Shown here in pieces: positions 44,480-52,836 of a stretch of 64,000 nt of DNA. Under the pieces are notes generated by a model. The model was not told the DNA's origin, ran no database searches, and saw only the letters and a list, made by a program, of their open reading frames with translations. The stretch lies in NCBI GenBank assembly GCA_964390055.1, contig CAYMGQ010000002.1:62001-126000 (forward strand), in the 5' to 3' direction. The position numbers were made by a program, and so were the translations under genes. This DNA comes from CAYMGQ01 sp964390055. Lineage in GTDB: Bacteria > Bacillota > Clostridia > Peptostreptococcales > Natronincolaceae. Numbering within the stretch: position 1 is the stretch's first letter; each line of letters starts with the position of its first letter.

Positions 44480-45094
44480 ATGGATACTAATAAAATTAGA
44501 AAAAAACTTGAGAAAAACAAGGCAAAGGCATCAGATAATTTATTGAGATCATCAGTTTTACTTCCAATTATGGATGTTAAGGGTGAATCCCATTTGTTGT
44601 TTCAGGTTCGTTCTCATAATCTAAAAAATCAACCTGGCGAAATTTGTTTTCCTGGTGGCAAAATGGAGCCCGGTGAGACACACCGACAATCTGCTATTAG
44701 AGAAACAATGGAAGAGCTTAATATTCAGAAAAAAAACATTGAAATTATTGGTGATTTAAAACCAATGATTACGGTATTCAATATGATTATCTATCCCTAT
44801 TGTGCTATTCTACATGATATAAATTTTCATGATATTAATTACAATAGGGAGGAAGTTGAATCCATCTTTACTGTACCCCTATCAAGTCTCAAAAAACAAA
44901 ATCCTTTAGCCCATAAACTAAAGGTTCATACCACGCCCAAAGACAATTTTCCCTATCATCTTATCCAACAGGGTAAGGATTACAACTGGGGGCTTAGAGA
45001 TTATTATATTTATTTTTATACCTATAAAGAATATGTTATTTGGGGCATTACAGCAAGAATATTAAAAAACTTCTTAGATATGATAGATAGTTAA
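44480..45094 (+). CDS. Nudix hydrolase, CoA pyrophosphatase type
   Basis: The Nudix box (GGKMEPGETHRQSAIRETMEELNI) fits GX5EX7REUXEEXGU except for the penultimate Gly. The preceding PGEICFPGG region and the length suit the NudL/YeaB CoA pyrophosphatase group, which splits CoA to phosphopantetheine and ADP. I chose ATG at 44480 after GGGGTG; the open frame begins at 44456. Its 3' end overlaps the convergent lipoprotein gene by 21 bp. Confidence 0.9.
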   Translation: MDTNKIRKKLEKNKAKASDNLLRSSVLLPIMDVKGESHLLFQVRSHNLKNQPGEICFPGGKMEPGETHRQSAIRETMEELNIQKKNIEIIGDLKPMITVFNMIIYPYCAILHDINFHDINYNREEVESIFTVPLSSLKKQNPLAHKLKVHTTPKDNFPYHLIQQGKDYNWGLRDYYIYFYTYKEYVIWGITARILKNFLDMIDS

Positions 45095-45604
45095 TCTATC
45101 TACTCTAGCTATCTTATCCCTAAAAGTTTCCCTAGGTATATCAAACAAATCTTGCAATTGTCCTAGTATAGTGGAGTTAAATAAAAAGTAATAACCTTCA
45201 ATATATATATATTCTGTATTAACTAAACCGTAAATATCCACTCTATCAGAAAAATAAAAGTTTATGGGTCCAATAACCCGCCCCTGCTGGTTAGAATTTA
45301 ATTCATTTTTTATCTCACAAGTATATAAAAGCCTAACAAGCTCCTCCCTTTTGCCCCCCTCCAGCAGGCTACCCAAGCTTTGGTTATCTCTACTTTTTAA
45401 CTCTACAGATGTAGCCGTTAACAGCCTTTCCCTTAATTCATTACTGTCTACAAATATACCAGCATCAACTGCGGTATCGTAATCGATGTCCTCCAATTCC
45501 CCATTGGATTGGTCATTTTCTTTAATGTCTATGTCCCCTCTGGTAAAGCAACTAGTTAAGGGAAGGATTGTAATTATTGCCAGTAATAAGACCTTCTTTC
45601 TCAT
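45074..45604 (-). CDS. Lipoprotein of unknown function
   Basis: The 176-residue protein has a signal peptide with lipobox LTSC (C19), an acidic linker, then a globular domain (RVIGPINFYFSDRVDIYGLVNTEYIYIEG begins near 120). I do not recognise the family. It would be attached to the outer face of the membrane by Lgt. The ATG follows AAGGTGAG. The 3' end overlaps the Nudix gene on the other strand. Confidence 0.75.
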   Translation of the reverse strand: MRKKVLLLAIITILPLTSCFTRGDIDIKENDQSNGELEDIDYDTAVDAGIFVDSNELRERLLTATSVELKSRDNQSLGSLLEGGKREELVRLLYTCEIKNELNSNQQGRVIGPINFYFSDRVDIYGLVNTEYIYIEGYYFLFNSTILGQLQDLFDIPRETFRDKIARVDRLTIYHI

Positions 45605-45965
45605 AACATCTCACCTTCCTAGGGTCCAATTTTTATTTTCTTTATTATACCATAGCCCAAGGATATTATGCATCTTAATCCCAATTAATAATTTGCACTA
45701 AATTTAAAATTTAATTTGTTAAGCAAGTATAACTTAATAAAATTTGGCCACAATATTATTAATGAGAATATGGTATCGGGTATTTTAGTCCCCCTTTAAT
45801 CCCGGTACATTATCATATTCTCATTATTTTTTTATCTAGATTAAATATCCTGGACCTTGAACAATTTAAATTTATTTTACTTAACCCATATTAGTATCCA
45901 TATACCCTTATCCCTTGTTTTAATTCATTGACTTAGTATCCTATAATTTTAAGGAATTTCTATAA
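45605..45965. other. Intergenic stretch with a candidate small RNA terminator
   Basis: No ORF of note is seen. The main feature is the strong plus-strand hairpin with T run at 45759-45833, listed separately. The lipoprotein gene's promoter should lie near 45640-45700. Confidence 0.5.
45759..45833 (+). ncRNA. Nested hairpin with plus-strand T run, possible sRNA 3' end
   Basis: A 12-bp perfect outer stem (AATGAGAATATG with CATATTCTCATT) encloses an inner stem (TATCGGG with CCCGGTA) and is followed on the plus strand by a seven-T run. No annotated plus-strand gene ends here, since both flanking genes are on the minus strand. A weak promoter (TTGTTA, 16 bp, TAAAAT) ends near 45742. A short independent transcript is possible. 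Confidence 0.4.
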
Positions 45966-46847
45966 TTAACTGCTAATATAAGCTCTTTTCTTCTCCATTT
46001 TTTGACTAAAGGCAGTTCCTCCTAATATCATAAAGGCCCCAATAATCTGGTATATGGACAATCTTTCCTGCAGAAAAATTGCAGAAAATATCAGGGCAGA
46101 AGCTGGATCTATATAGCTCATAATAGCTATAGTTTGTCCAGCTAACTCCTTCATGGATGAAAAGTATAAATAGCAAGCTAAACCTGTATGCACAACCCCC
46201 ACTATAGTAACTAAAATTAAATCCAATCCCCTAGGTAATTGCAAGGGACCTTTAGCTAGGATTAATGCATAGGAAAGCATTATGACTCCAGCTATTAATA
46301 ATTGAATAAATGTACTTTCTAACCCAGACAAATCTTTGATAAGTTTGTTGATTATCATAATAAGACCATAGAGCAATGCAGAAATTAATCCATATAACAT
46401 TCCTAAATTTCCACCCTTACCATTTACCCCTCCACTATTAATTATAAGCATTCCTACTACTGTTATAATAATTCCTAAGGTTTTGTATAAAGTCATCTTT
46501 TCCTTAAAAATTAATGGCGATAAGAGAAAAACAACAACGGGTGCTGTATAATATAATAGGGTTGCTATACTAACAGAGGTATACCGATATGCCTCAAATA
46601 AAAATACCCAATTACCTCCCAATACCAAACCGGCACAAATTAATAGGGGAAGATTTTTCAAAATCACCTTGCTCTCTATAGATTGATTGGTAAAGAAAAA
46701 AACAAGCCCTAGAAAAGCACTTCCTATTAGCGTTCTTAATACAACTATATCCAGGCTTGGTAAATTAATGTGTTTGACAAAAATACCTATGCTCCCAAAA
46801 ATCAACATGGCTAAAATTAGTTTGACTTCTGCCTTCATATTCTCCAT
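45966..46847 (-). CDS. EamA-family (DMT superfamily) transporter
   Basis: The protein has ten predicted membrane segments in two EamA repeats (first LILAMLIFGSIGIFVKHI, second GLISALLYGLIMIINKLI). DMT transporters export small metabolites such as amino acids; the substrate cannot be told. I chose ATG at 46845-46847 (MENMKAEVK) after AAGGAG; the frame is open to 46859. Confidence 0.92.
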   Translation of the reverse strand: MENMKAEVKLILAMLIFGSIGIFVKHINLPSLDIVVLRTLIGSAFLGLVFFFTNQSIESKVILKNLPLLICAGLVLGGNWVFLFEAYRYTSVSIATLLYYTAPVVVFLLSPLIFKEKMTLYKTLGIIITVVGMLIINSGGVNGKGGNLGMLYGLISALLYGLIMIINKLIKDLSGLESTFIQLLIAGVIMLSYALILAKGPLQLPRGLDLILVTIVGVVHTGLACYLYFSSMKELAGQTIAIMSYIDPASALIFSAIFLQERLSIYQIIGAFMILGGTAFSQKMEKKRAYISS

Positions 46848-47012
46848 AGAATTTATCACTCCTTAAAATTATAAGACAATAGCTTAATTCTTTCACTAGC
46901 TTCTTATCATATAGTTAAGAACTATTTTAGCATATAATTAGTAAATTAAAAATAGTCCTTACAATTTACAATATATAATCCAAATAAATTGTTTTGGAAT
47001 CTTTTATTAGCT

Positions 47013-47041
47013 TTGCTAAAGTAAACCAACAATGTTATTAT
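47013..47041 (+). promoter_or_regulatory. Sigma-A promoter for the hemerythrin-cheX operon
   Basis: TTGCTA (47013-47018) and TATTAT (47036-47041) are 17 bp apart, about 35 bp before the first start codon. Confidence 0.65.
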
Positions 47042-47076
47042 AAAATAAAATAGGGCATAGGGGTGAATATAAATTG

Positions 47077-47493
47077 ATGTGGAAAGAAAAATATAGGATA
47101 GGTGTAGATTTAATTGATAGCCAACATAAGGAACTTTTTAAACGATTATCAGAATTTATTAACTTGGTCCAAGAAGACAGAAGCTGGGATGAAAAGTTAG
47201 ATAAGGTCAAGGAAACACTTAAGTTTATGGAAGAGTATGTTGTTTTTCACTTCCAGGCTGAAGAAGCCTTCCAAGAAAAAATTGATTACCCAGACATTGA
47301 AAAGCATAAAAAAGCCCATGCGGAATTTAAAGAGGTAATAAATGATTATGTAGAATTATTCCAAGCGGAAGGATTTACAGAAGATAAAATTCAGGAACTT
47401 AGTGCAAAATTAATGACCTGGTTAATAATGCACGTGGGTAAAATGGACCAGAAAATTGGGGAATACGTCCGTATTAAGGGGGTTCAACTATAA
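47077..47493 (+). CDS. Bacteriohemerythrin
   Basis: Bacteriohemerythrins bind O2 at a carboxylate-bridged di-iron site. All iron ligands appear: H in DSQHKELF, H and E in HFQAEE, H in HKKAHAEF and H and D in HVGKMDQKI. In an anaerobe it may sense or buffer oxygen. ATG at 47077 follows GGGGTGAAT. Its stop overlaps the start of cheX. Confidence 0.95.
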   Translation: MWKEKYRIGVDLIDSQHKELFKRLSEFINLVQEDRSWDEKLDKVKETLKFMEEYVVFHFQAEEAFQEKIDYPDIEKHKKAHAEFKEVINDYVELFQAEGFTEDKIQELSAKLMTWLIMHVGKMDQKIGEYVRIKGVQL

Positions 47494-47954
47494 TGAAAGC
47501 AGAACATATAAATAGTTTTTATCAGGCTACACAAGAGGTCTTCCAGCTAATGTTGGACTTAGATGTAAGTCGGGGGGATCTAAGGATTATTGAGGACCTA
47601 GTTAGCAACCGGGAGGCCAATGTTCTTTTAGGAATTACAGGGGATTTGCAGGGTTCTATTTTATTTTCTTTCGACGATGACACGGTTTTAAAAATGGTCC
47701 ATATTATGTCAGGAATAGAAATGAAGGAAATAGATAATTTTGTATCTTCAGCCCTGGGCGAGGTTGCAAACATAATAAGTGGTAGTGCCGCAACTAATTT
47801 AACAAGCCATAATTATATATGTGATATTACTCCTCCCCAAATTTTCATAGGCAAACACAAATCCCTATCCCTGGCAAATAAAAAAACCCTTCAATTGCCA
47901 CTGATCACCAACATTGGTGCTTTTGATGTAAACATCTCCTTAGCGGAAAAATAA
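47493..47954 (+). CDS. cheX: CheX-like chemotaxis phosphatase
   Basis: The 153-residue protein has the CheC/CheX/FliY pattern: the active-site helix FVSSALGEVANIISGSAATNL contains the conserved E-x2-N of CheX. CheX dephosphorylates CheY-P. Its start overlaps the hemerythrin stop (TAATG), implying coupled translation and a link between oxygen or redox sensing and motility, or another response-regulator phosphatase role. Confidence 0.88.
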   Translation: MKAEHINSFYQATQEVFQLMLDLDVSRGDLRIIEDLVSNREANVLLGITGDLQGSILFSFDDDTVLKMVHIMSGIEMKEIDNFVSSALGEVANIISGSAATNLTSHNYICDITPPQIFIGKHKSLSLANKKTLQLPLITNIGAFDVNISLAEK

Positions 47955-47956
47955 TT

Positions 47957-47998
47957 GCAATAAGAGAGATACCCCTTTTTCGGGATATCTCTCTTATT
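47957..47998. terminator. Bidirectional terminator between cheX and the macro-domain gene
   Basis: AAGAGAGATA pairs with TATCTCTCTT, with an inner CC/GG closing, between two convergent genes; the macro-domain stop lies in the distal arm. Confidence 0.8.
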
Positions 47999-48530
47999 GT
48001 GTGAAAGTCTCCTTCAATTTCTCCTTATAAATCTCAAAATCTTCCTGGGAAAATAAAACATACCTAATTTCTTCTAATATCAATTTATTTTTATCTATGA
48101 AATCAATAGCGGCCCCTATAGCAATATCTGTTGCTTCCCTTATTGGGTATCCATATACTCCCGTTGATATAGCTGGGAAGGCAATGGTTTTTAAGTCGTT
48201 TTCCTTGGCTAAGTTTAAGGAATTATAATAGGCATTATATAGGAGCTGGCTTTCATTCGTCTTGCCTCCCTTGTAGACGGGCCCCACTGTGTGAATAACT
48301 TTTTTACAAGGCAGATTCCCTCCCGTGCTTATACGGGCCTCACCTGTAGGGCATCCCCCTATTTTTTTGCACTCCTCCAGTATAGCCCCTCCTCCAGCCC
48401 TATGAATAGCCCCATCAACACCCCCACCTCCAAGCAAACTAGTATTAGCGGCATTAACTATGGCATCAGTTCTTTCTTTAGTAATATCGCCCCTTACAAT
48501 AGATATCTTTGTAGATTTGTAATAGTACAT
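47994..48530 (-). CDS. Macro-domain ADP-ribose hydrolase
   Basis: This 178-residue macro domain resembles the YmdB/O-acetyl-ADP-ribose deacetylase group: IVNAANTSLLGGGGVDGAIHRAGG contains the catalytic Asn and ADP-ribose loop, with ISTGVYGYP and GEARISTGGNLPCKKVIHTVGP. It probably removes ADP-ribose or its esters. The ATG follows AAGGAGGAT; it is a stand-alone unit. Confidence 0.95.
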   Translation of the reverse strand: MYYYKSTKISIVRGDITKERTDAIVNAANTSLLGGGGVDGAIHRAGGGAILEECKKIGGCPTGEARISTGGNLPCKKVIHTVGPVYKGGKTNESQLLYNAYYNSLNLAKENDLKTIAFPAISTGVYGYPIREATDIAIGAAIDFIDKNKLILEEIRYVLFSQEDFEIYKEKLKETFTQ

Positions 48531-48678
48531 ATCTATCCTCCTTCGGTTAACTTAATAATATGTAATTCAGTCCAATATAATAAAATATAGTCCTCCTATT
48601 TTTATTGTACCATACCACGCCTACACCTATTTTGATAATATTAAATAATATTGACCCTTGTCCTATAATAAGAGAAAT

Positions 48679-48702
48679 AAAAAAATAGCCAGCAAGGCTA
48701 TA
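48679..48702 (-). terminator. Terminator after rnpB
   Basis: ATAGCC pairs with GGCTAT around a short loop and is followed on the minus strand by TTTTTTT. Confidence 0.85.
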
Positions 48703-48727
48703 TTTAAAAATACTATGTATTATTAGT

Positions 48728-49085
48728 GAGTAAATCTATAAGCCGAGTTCTGTATCGGATGATCATCTATCTAGGCCGTCTGTTGCCAGACGGCTCAAGC
48801 AACCTACCACGGGAAACGACGGGCCGCCGCTTTTTCCATCCCTATTTGGTCTTGCTCCAGATGGGGTTTACATAGCGAACTAGTCACCTAGTCCCTGGTG
48901 AGCTCTTACCTCACCTTTCCACCCTTACCTATTGGAGAAAGTTTGACCCTCCTTCCAATAGGCGGTATCTCTCTGTTGCACTATCCTTAGGGTCACCCCT
49001 ACTGGGAATTACCCAGCACCTTGCCCTATGGAGCTCGGACTTTCCTCGAATAAGTATAACTTACTCGCGATCATCTGATTTACTC
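48728..49085 (-). ncRNA. rnpB: RNase P RNA, class A-like
   Basis: On the minus strand the ends GAGTAAATC and GATTTACTC pair as P1. The universal core GAGGAAAGTCCGAGCTC, the ACAGAGAGATACCGCC region and the distal GGCTTATAG are in order. Length is about 358 nt. The CCATAGGGCAAGGTGCTGGGTAA stretch fits the ancestral class A form rather than the Bacillus class B form. It is the ribozyme that matures tRNA 5' ends. Confidence 0.96.
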
Positions 49086-49111
49086 ACATTTTTTCTTTTG
49101 TCAAGGATTCT

Positions 49112-49140
49112 ATATTAACATGTTTTTGCCTATTTGTCAA
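49112..49140 (-). promoter_or_regulatory. Sigma-A promoter for rnpB
   Basis: TTGACA (49135-49140) and TAATAT (49112-49117) are 17 bp apart on the minus strand. Transcription would begin about 20 nt before the P1 stem, leaving a short 5' leader. Confidence 0.85.
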
Positions 49141-49148
49141 AATCCTTT

Positions 49149-49559
49149 TTATGTAATTAACTCCCTATCCAAGGCCTCATTCACCAAAGCATCAGCCTTT
49201 TTATTTTTTTCTCTCCTAATATGTTTTATATTAAATTTTTTAAATTTCTTAGTCAAGGGAATAACCATATTGTACATAGGTATCATTCTCTCATTCTTTA
49301 CCTTATACTCCCCCAAAATTTGTTTTACAACCAGCTCGCTATCTAAAAAACATGTAATTTCTGTTATTCCCATATCCAATGCTAGCTCCAACCCCCTACT
49401 CAATGCTTTATATTCTGCCACATTGTTGGTTTGAATACCAATATATTGGCTTAACTCCCTAAGAATATTACCTCTGACATCTGTAATTACAATTCCTATA
49501 GCTGCATTTCCTGGGTTTCCCCTGGACCCACCATCAGAATACAATATAGCCCCTTGCAT
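49149..49559 (-). CDS. Ribonuclease HI-like protein
   Basis: The 136-residue protein has the RNase H fold with the metal-binding acidic residues at SDGGSRGNPG (D9), NVAEYKALSRGLE (E) and FLDSELVVKQI (D) and HIRREKNKKADALVNEAL. It belongs to the YpdQ/RnhA group that removes RNA from RNA-DNA hybrids. It directly follows the nif3 gene. Confidence 0.92.
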   Translation of the reverse strand: MQGAILYSDGGSRGNPGNAAIGIVITDVRGNILRELSQYIGIQTNNVAEYKALSRGLELALDMGITEITCFLDSELVVKQILGEYKVKNERMIPMYNMVIPLTKKFKKFNIKHIRREKNKKADALVNEALDRELIT

Positions 49560-49575
49560 ACTTTCACACCCTTTT

Positions 49576-50694
49576 CTATATTATCTGTAAAGGACTTGTT
49601 TCCACCTTGGACTTAACTATTTCTATATCCAGCCCTTTATCTTCCAAGGCAGCTGTTAGATAGTTGAAAATTAGATCTACAAAAAATATCTCAGTTTCAA
49701 AGTGACCAGCGTCAATTACAGCTATACCTAACTCCAGGGCAGTTTGGGCATCGTGGTATTTTACATCTCCAGTAATTAGACAGTCACACTTCCTTTGTTT
49801 TGCCAACTCAATATAGTTGGCCCCACTTCCATTTACTAGGGCAACTCTACTGATAGGCTTGTTTAAATCCCCAACTACACTAAGATGTTTTATGCCCAAT
49901 TTTGTCTTTACCATGGCCACAAGCTCATTGAGGTCTTTTCCATCCTCCAGGATTGCGACCCTGCCTATCCCTCTTTCCTGTCCTGAGTTTTTTAGTGGAA
50001 TAACATCATAGGCCACTTCCTCATAGGGATGAGCCTCTAACATAGAGGCTATAACCCTATCTAGGTCTGTGTTAGCTACTATGGTTTCTAAACGTGTTTC
50101 CTCCACTTTCTCAACCTTTCCTAATTCTCCTATAAAAGGATTAGTCCCTTTCATAGGTTTAAAAGTTCCTATGCCATCTACCCTAAAACTACAATGACTA
50201 TAATTGCCGATATGGCCTGCACCACCTTGGTTCAAGGCCTCTGCGACCCTGACCTCATATTTTTTCGGCACAAAAACTACTAATTTATATAATTGTTCTT
50301 TTCCTATTATTTCTAAGACCATTGAGTTTTTAAAATCAAGTTTATCCAGCAAATAATCATTTAATCCTCCAGGGGCTATGTCCATGTTGGTATGAGCAGA
50401 ATATATATTGATATTATTCTTGATAGCCCTATATATTATTTCCCCTTTGCCATCTTCTTTTATGATAGAAGTCAGGGGTGAAAATAATAGGGGATGGTGG
50501 GAAATTATTAAATCAGCACCCAGGCTAATTGCTTCTTCAATTATTTCTCTGCTTACATCAAGACAAAGTAATATCTTATTGATGGGGGCCCCATAGTTAC
50601 CAACCTGCAAACCTACATTATCCCAATCACAGGCATAATTCTGTGGAGCTAATCCCTCCATCACTTCCATAATATCTCTTACCCTTCTAGCCAT
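49576..50694 (-). CDS. Nif3-like dinuclear metal protein (YqfO)
   Basis: The 372-residue protein has the two Nif3/YbgI halves (DWDNVGLQVG, ISHHPLLFSP, HTNMDIAPGGLND and the C-terminal GHFETE) with His and Glu metal ligands, split by an inserted PII-like domain (about 130-230), as in Bacillus YqfO. Hexameric toroids; activity unknown. Its start overlaps the end of trmK. Confidence 0.94.
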   Translation of the reverse strand: MARRVRDIMEVMEGLAPQNYACDWDNVGLQVGNYGAPINKILLCLDVSREIIEEAISLGADLIISHHPLLFSPLTSIIKEDGKGEIIYRAIKNNINIYSAHTNMDIAPGGLNDYLLDKLDFKNSMVLEIIGKEQLYKLVVFVPKKYEVRVAEALNQGGAGHIGNYSHCSFRVDGIGTFKPMKGTNPFIGELGKVEKVEETRLETIVANTDLDRVIASMLEAHPYEEVAYDVIPLKNSGQERGIGRVAILEDGKDLNELVAMVKTKLGIKHLSVVGDLNKPISRVALVNGSGANYIELAKQRKCDCLITGDVKYHDAQTALELGIAVIDAGHFETEIFFVDLIFNYLTAALEDKGLDIEIVKSKVETSPLQII

Positions 50695-51389
50695 TCTAGT
50701 ACTCCCTCCAATTTTTTTATCTTTTTAAGACAATTCTTATACTTTGGTGATTCCTTTGATATACTATGCTTTTCAATGTTTTGTATAATTTGCCTTTCTA
50801 TGCGGATTTTCCTATTTATAAATTCCCTTGATATTTTTTTTGGATTGGACTTTAAATGAAATCCTATCTCAAACATTAAATTATCCCTGACCTTTATTTT
50901 TTTCCCCTTATTTACTTGTGTCAATATTATTTCATATATCCTATTAGACTCTTTTACCAGCAAATCCTTCTCTATAGTAAAATTCCTAGATATCAAATAT
51001 TTCCGCAGGTGTTTTTGTTTTGTCATAGGTTGCAGTACTAATGCACCAATATCCTTTATTATATTGGCCCCTGCCTCTAATATATCACTTATCAAGATGC
51101 CGCCCATCCCCGATATTATTACAAGATCAACTTCATTGGGATTTAATATATCCAATCCATTCCCCAACCTAAATTCGACCCTGTCACTTAAACCATAATG
51201 TGATACGTTATTCTTAGCGATTTTTAATGGTTCTTTGTTGATATCACTTACTATAAGTCTATCAACAATCCCTTCCTGTAAAAGATAAATAGCCATATAC
51301 CCATGATCTGTGCCAATATCTGCAACTCTACTAGCCTGTGGTATTAATTTAGCAATTTCTTCTAGCCTGGGGGATAGCTTTATTTGCAT
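50679..51389 (-). CDS. trmK: tRNA (adenine-22-N1) methyltransferase
   Basis: TrmK (YqfN) methylates N1 of A22 in tRNA. The SAM-binding motif VADIGTDHGYMAIYLL is followed by LIVSDINKEPL, LVIISGMGG and QPMTKQKHLR. A C-terminal coiled-coil tail completes the family. It follows rpoD in the usual dnaG-rpoD-trmK-nif3 order, though here 350 bp away. Confidence 0.95.
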   Translation of the reverse strand: MQIKLSPRLEEIAKLIPQASRVADIGTDHGYMAIYLLQEGIVDRLIVSDINKEPLKIAKNNVSHYGLSDRVEFRLGNGLDILNPNEVDLVIISGMGGILISDILEAGANIIKDIGALVLQPMTKQKHLRKYLISRNFTIEKDLLVKESNRIYEIILTQVNKGKKIKVRDNLMFEIGFHLKSNPKKISREFINRKIRIERQIIQNIEKHSISKESPKYKNCLKKIKKLEGVLEWLEG

Positions 51390-51505
51390 TTTAATAACTT
51401 CACCTCCATATATTAATTTTCTACTTCATTCAATATAAACTAGGCTATTATTTTATTTGTATAGTATTTTAATAATATTACATAATAATATTGGAGGTAA
51501 TGCTT

Positions 51506-51673
51506 ATGCCCAATAAAAAAAGAAAAATTAAAAAATTTAATCAGGCCAATTTACCCTTATCCTTTAGCTGGGGTGTAAACACCAAAACATGGCAGATAGA
51601 GGCCAGGCAAATAGCTGATTTCCTTAAGGAAGAAAAGGATATTGACAACAAAAAAGATCCTGATGGCAAATAA
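51506..51673 (+). CDS. Small basic protein of unknown function, 55 residues
   Basis: The ORF encodes MPNKKRKIKKFNQANLPLSFSWGVNTKTW and further residues to 55. ATG at 51506 follows GGAGGT at good spacing, and a hairpin terminator follows. The N-terminus is strongly basic and the rest polar; it is not a membrane protein. Position between divergent trmK and convergent rpoD on the opposite strand gives no clue to its role. Confidence 0.6.
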   Translation: MPNKKRKIKKFNQANLPLSFSWGVNTKTWQIEARQIADFLKEEKDIDNKKDPDGK

Positions 51674-51693
51674 ACATATGTTTTAGATAATGC

Positions 51694-51724
51694 AATAGAT
51701 TCGCAATATGCGAATCTATTGTTT
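51694..51724. terminator. Bidirectional terminator between the small ORF and rpoD
   Basis: AATAGATTCGCA pairs perfectly with TGCGAATCTATT around a three-base loop, T-rich on both exits. Confidence 0.85.
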
Positions 51725-51738
51725 ACTCTATATCTAAA

Positions 51739-52836
51739 TTATTCTAAATAGTCCTTAAGTTTTTTACTACGGCTGGGGTGTCTAAGTTTTCTCAATGCCT
51801 TGGCCTCAATCTGTCTAATCCGTTCCCTAGTAACATCAAATCTCTTCCCCACTTCCTCCAGAGTCCGAGCCCTGCCATCATCTAAACCAAATCTTAGTCT
51901 CAAAACTTTTTGTTCCCTAGGTGTCAAGGTATCTAAAACCTCGATTAACTGTTCCTTTAGAAGTGAGAAGGCGGCAGCCTCAGCAGGAGCTGGAGCTTCA
52001 TCATCTGGTATGAAGTCCCCTAGATGACTATCCTCCTCTTCCCCAATGGGAGTCTCTAGTGATACAGGCTCTTGGGCAATTTTTAATATTTCTCGAACCT
52101 TGTCTTCAGTGAGATCCATTTCTGCAGCTATTTCCTCCGGAGTAGGTTCTCTCCCTAATTCCTGCAATAACTGCCTAGAGACACGAATTAATTTATTTAT
52201 AGTTTCAACCATATGGACAGGTATTCTTATGGTTCTAGCCTGGTCTGCTATGGATCTGGTTATAGCCTGTCTAATCCACCATGTAGCATAAGTGCTAAAT
52301 TTAAACCCCTTCTTATAATCAAATTTTTCAACTGCCTTAATTAGGCCTAGGTTACCCTCCTGTATTAAATCTAAAAAGAGCATTCCTCTTCCAACATACC
52401 TTTTGGCAATACTAACCACTAGCCTTAAATTTGCCTCTACTAACTGTTTTTTAGCCTCTTCATCCCCAGCTTCCATTCTTTTGGCAAGGCTTACCTCCTC
52501 CTCTGCAGTCAGCAGTGAAACCTTGCCAATTTCTTTTAGGTACATTCTTACAGGATCATCTATATTTACCCCTTTTAATATGGTAGTTTCCGTTTTTGTT
52601 TTCTTAGTAGTCTTTTCAGATTCCTCATCTTCTAAATCGTCGTCTTCTTCGCCAACAACATCAATACCCATAATAGCTAGTTGTTCATAAATATCATCTA
52701 TCTGATCTTTATCTATGTCCACTTCCTCTAATATGTCCATTATTTCTTCATAGGTAAGTTCGCCCTTCTTCTTACCCTTTTCAATCAATTTTTTTATAGA
52801 CTCTCTTTTATTTTCATTATTCTTTAAGTTACTCAT
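51739..52836 (-). CDS. rpoD: Primary sigma factor SigA (RpoD)
   Basis: The housekeeping sigma factor of 365 residues. Region 1.1 is an acidic N-terminus; region 1.2 is DPVRMYLKEIGKVSLLTAEEEVSLAKR; region 2 includes FLDLIQEGNLGLIKAVEKFDYKKGFKFSTYATWWIRQAI-type sequence; region 4 ends TLEEVGKRFDVTRERIRQIEAKALRKLRHPSRSKKLKDYL. It overlaps the end of dnaG by 8 bp. Confidence 0.99.
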   Translation of the reverse strand: MSNLKNNENKRESIKKLIEKGKKKGELTYEEIMDILEEVDIDKDQIDDIYEQLAIMGIDVVGEEDDDLEDEESEKTTKKTKTETTILKGVNIDDPVRMYLKEIGKVSLLTAEEEVSLAKRMEAGDEEAKKQLVEANLRLVVSIAKRYVGRGMLFLDLIQEGNLGLIKAVEKFDYKKGFKFSTYATWWIRQAITRSIADQARTIRIPVHMVETINKLIRVSRQLLQELGREPTPEEIAAEMDLTEDKVREILKIAQEPVSLETPIGEEEDSHLGDFIPDDEAPAPAEAAAFSLLKEQLIEVLDTLTPREQKVLRLRFGLDDGRARTLEEVGKRFDVTRERIRQIEAKALRKLRHPSRSKKLKDYLE

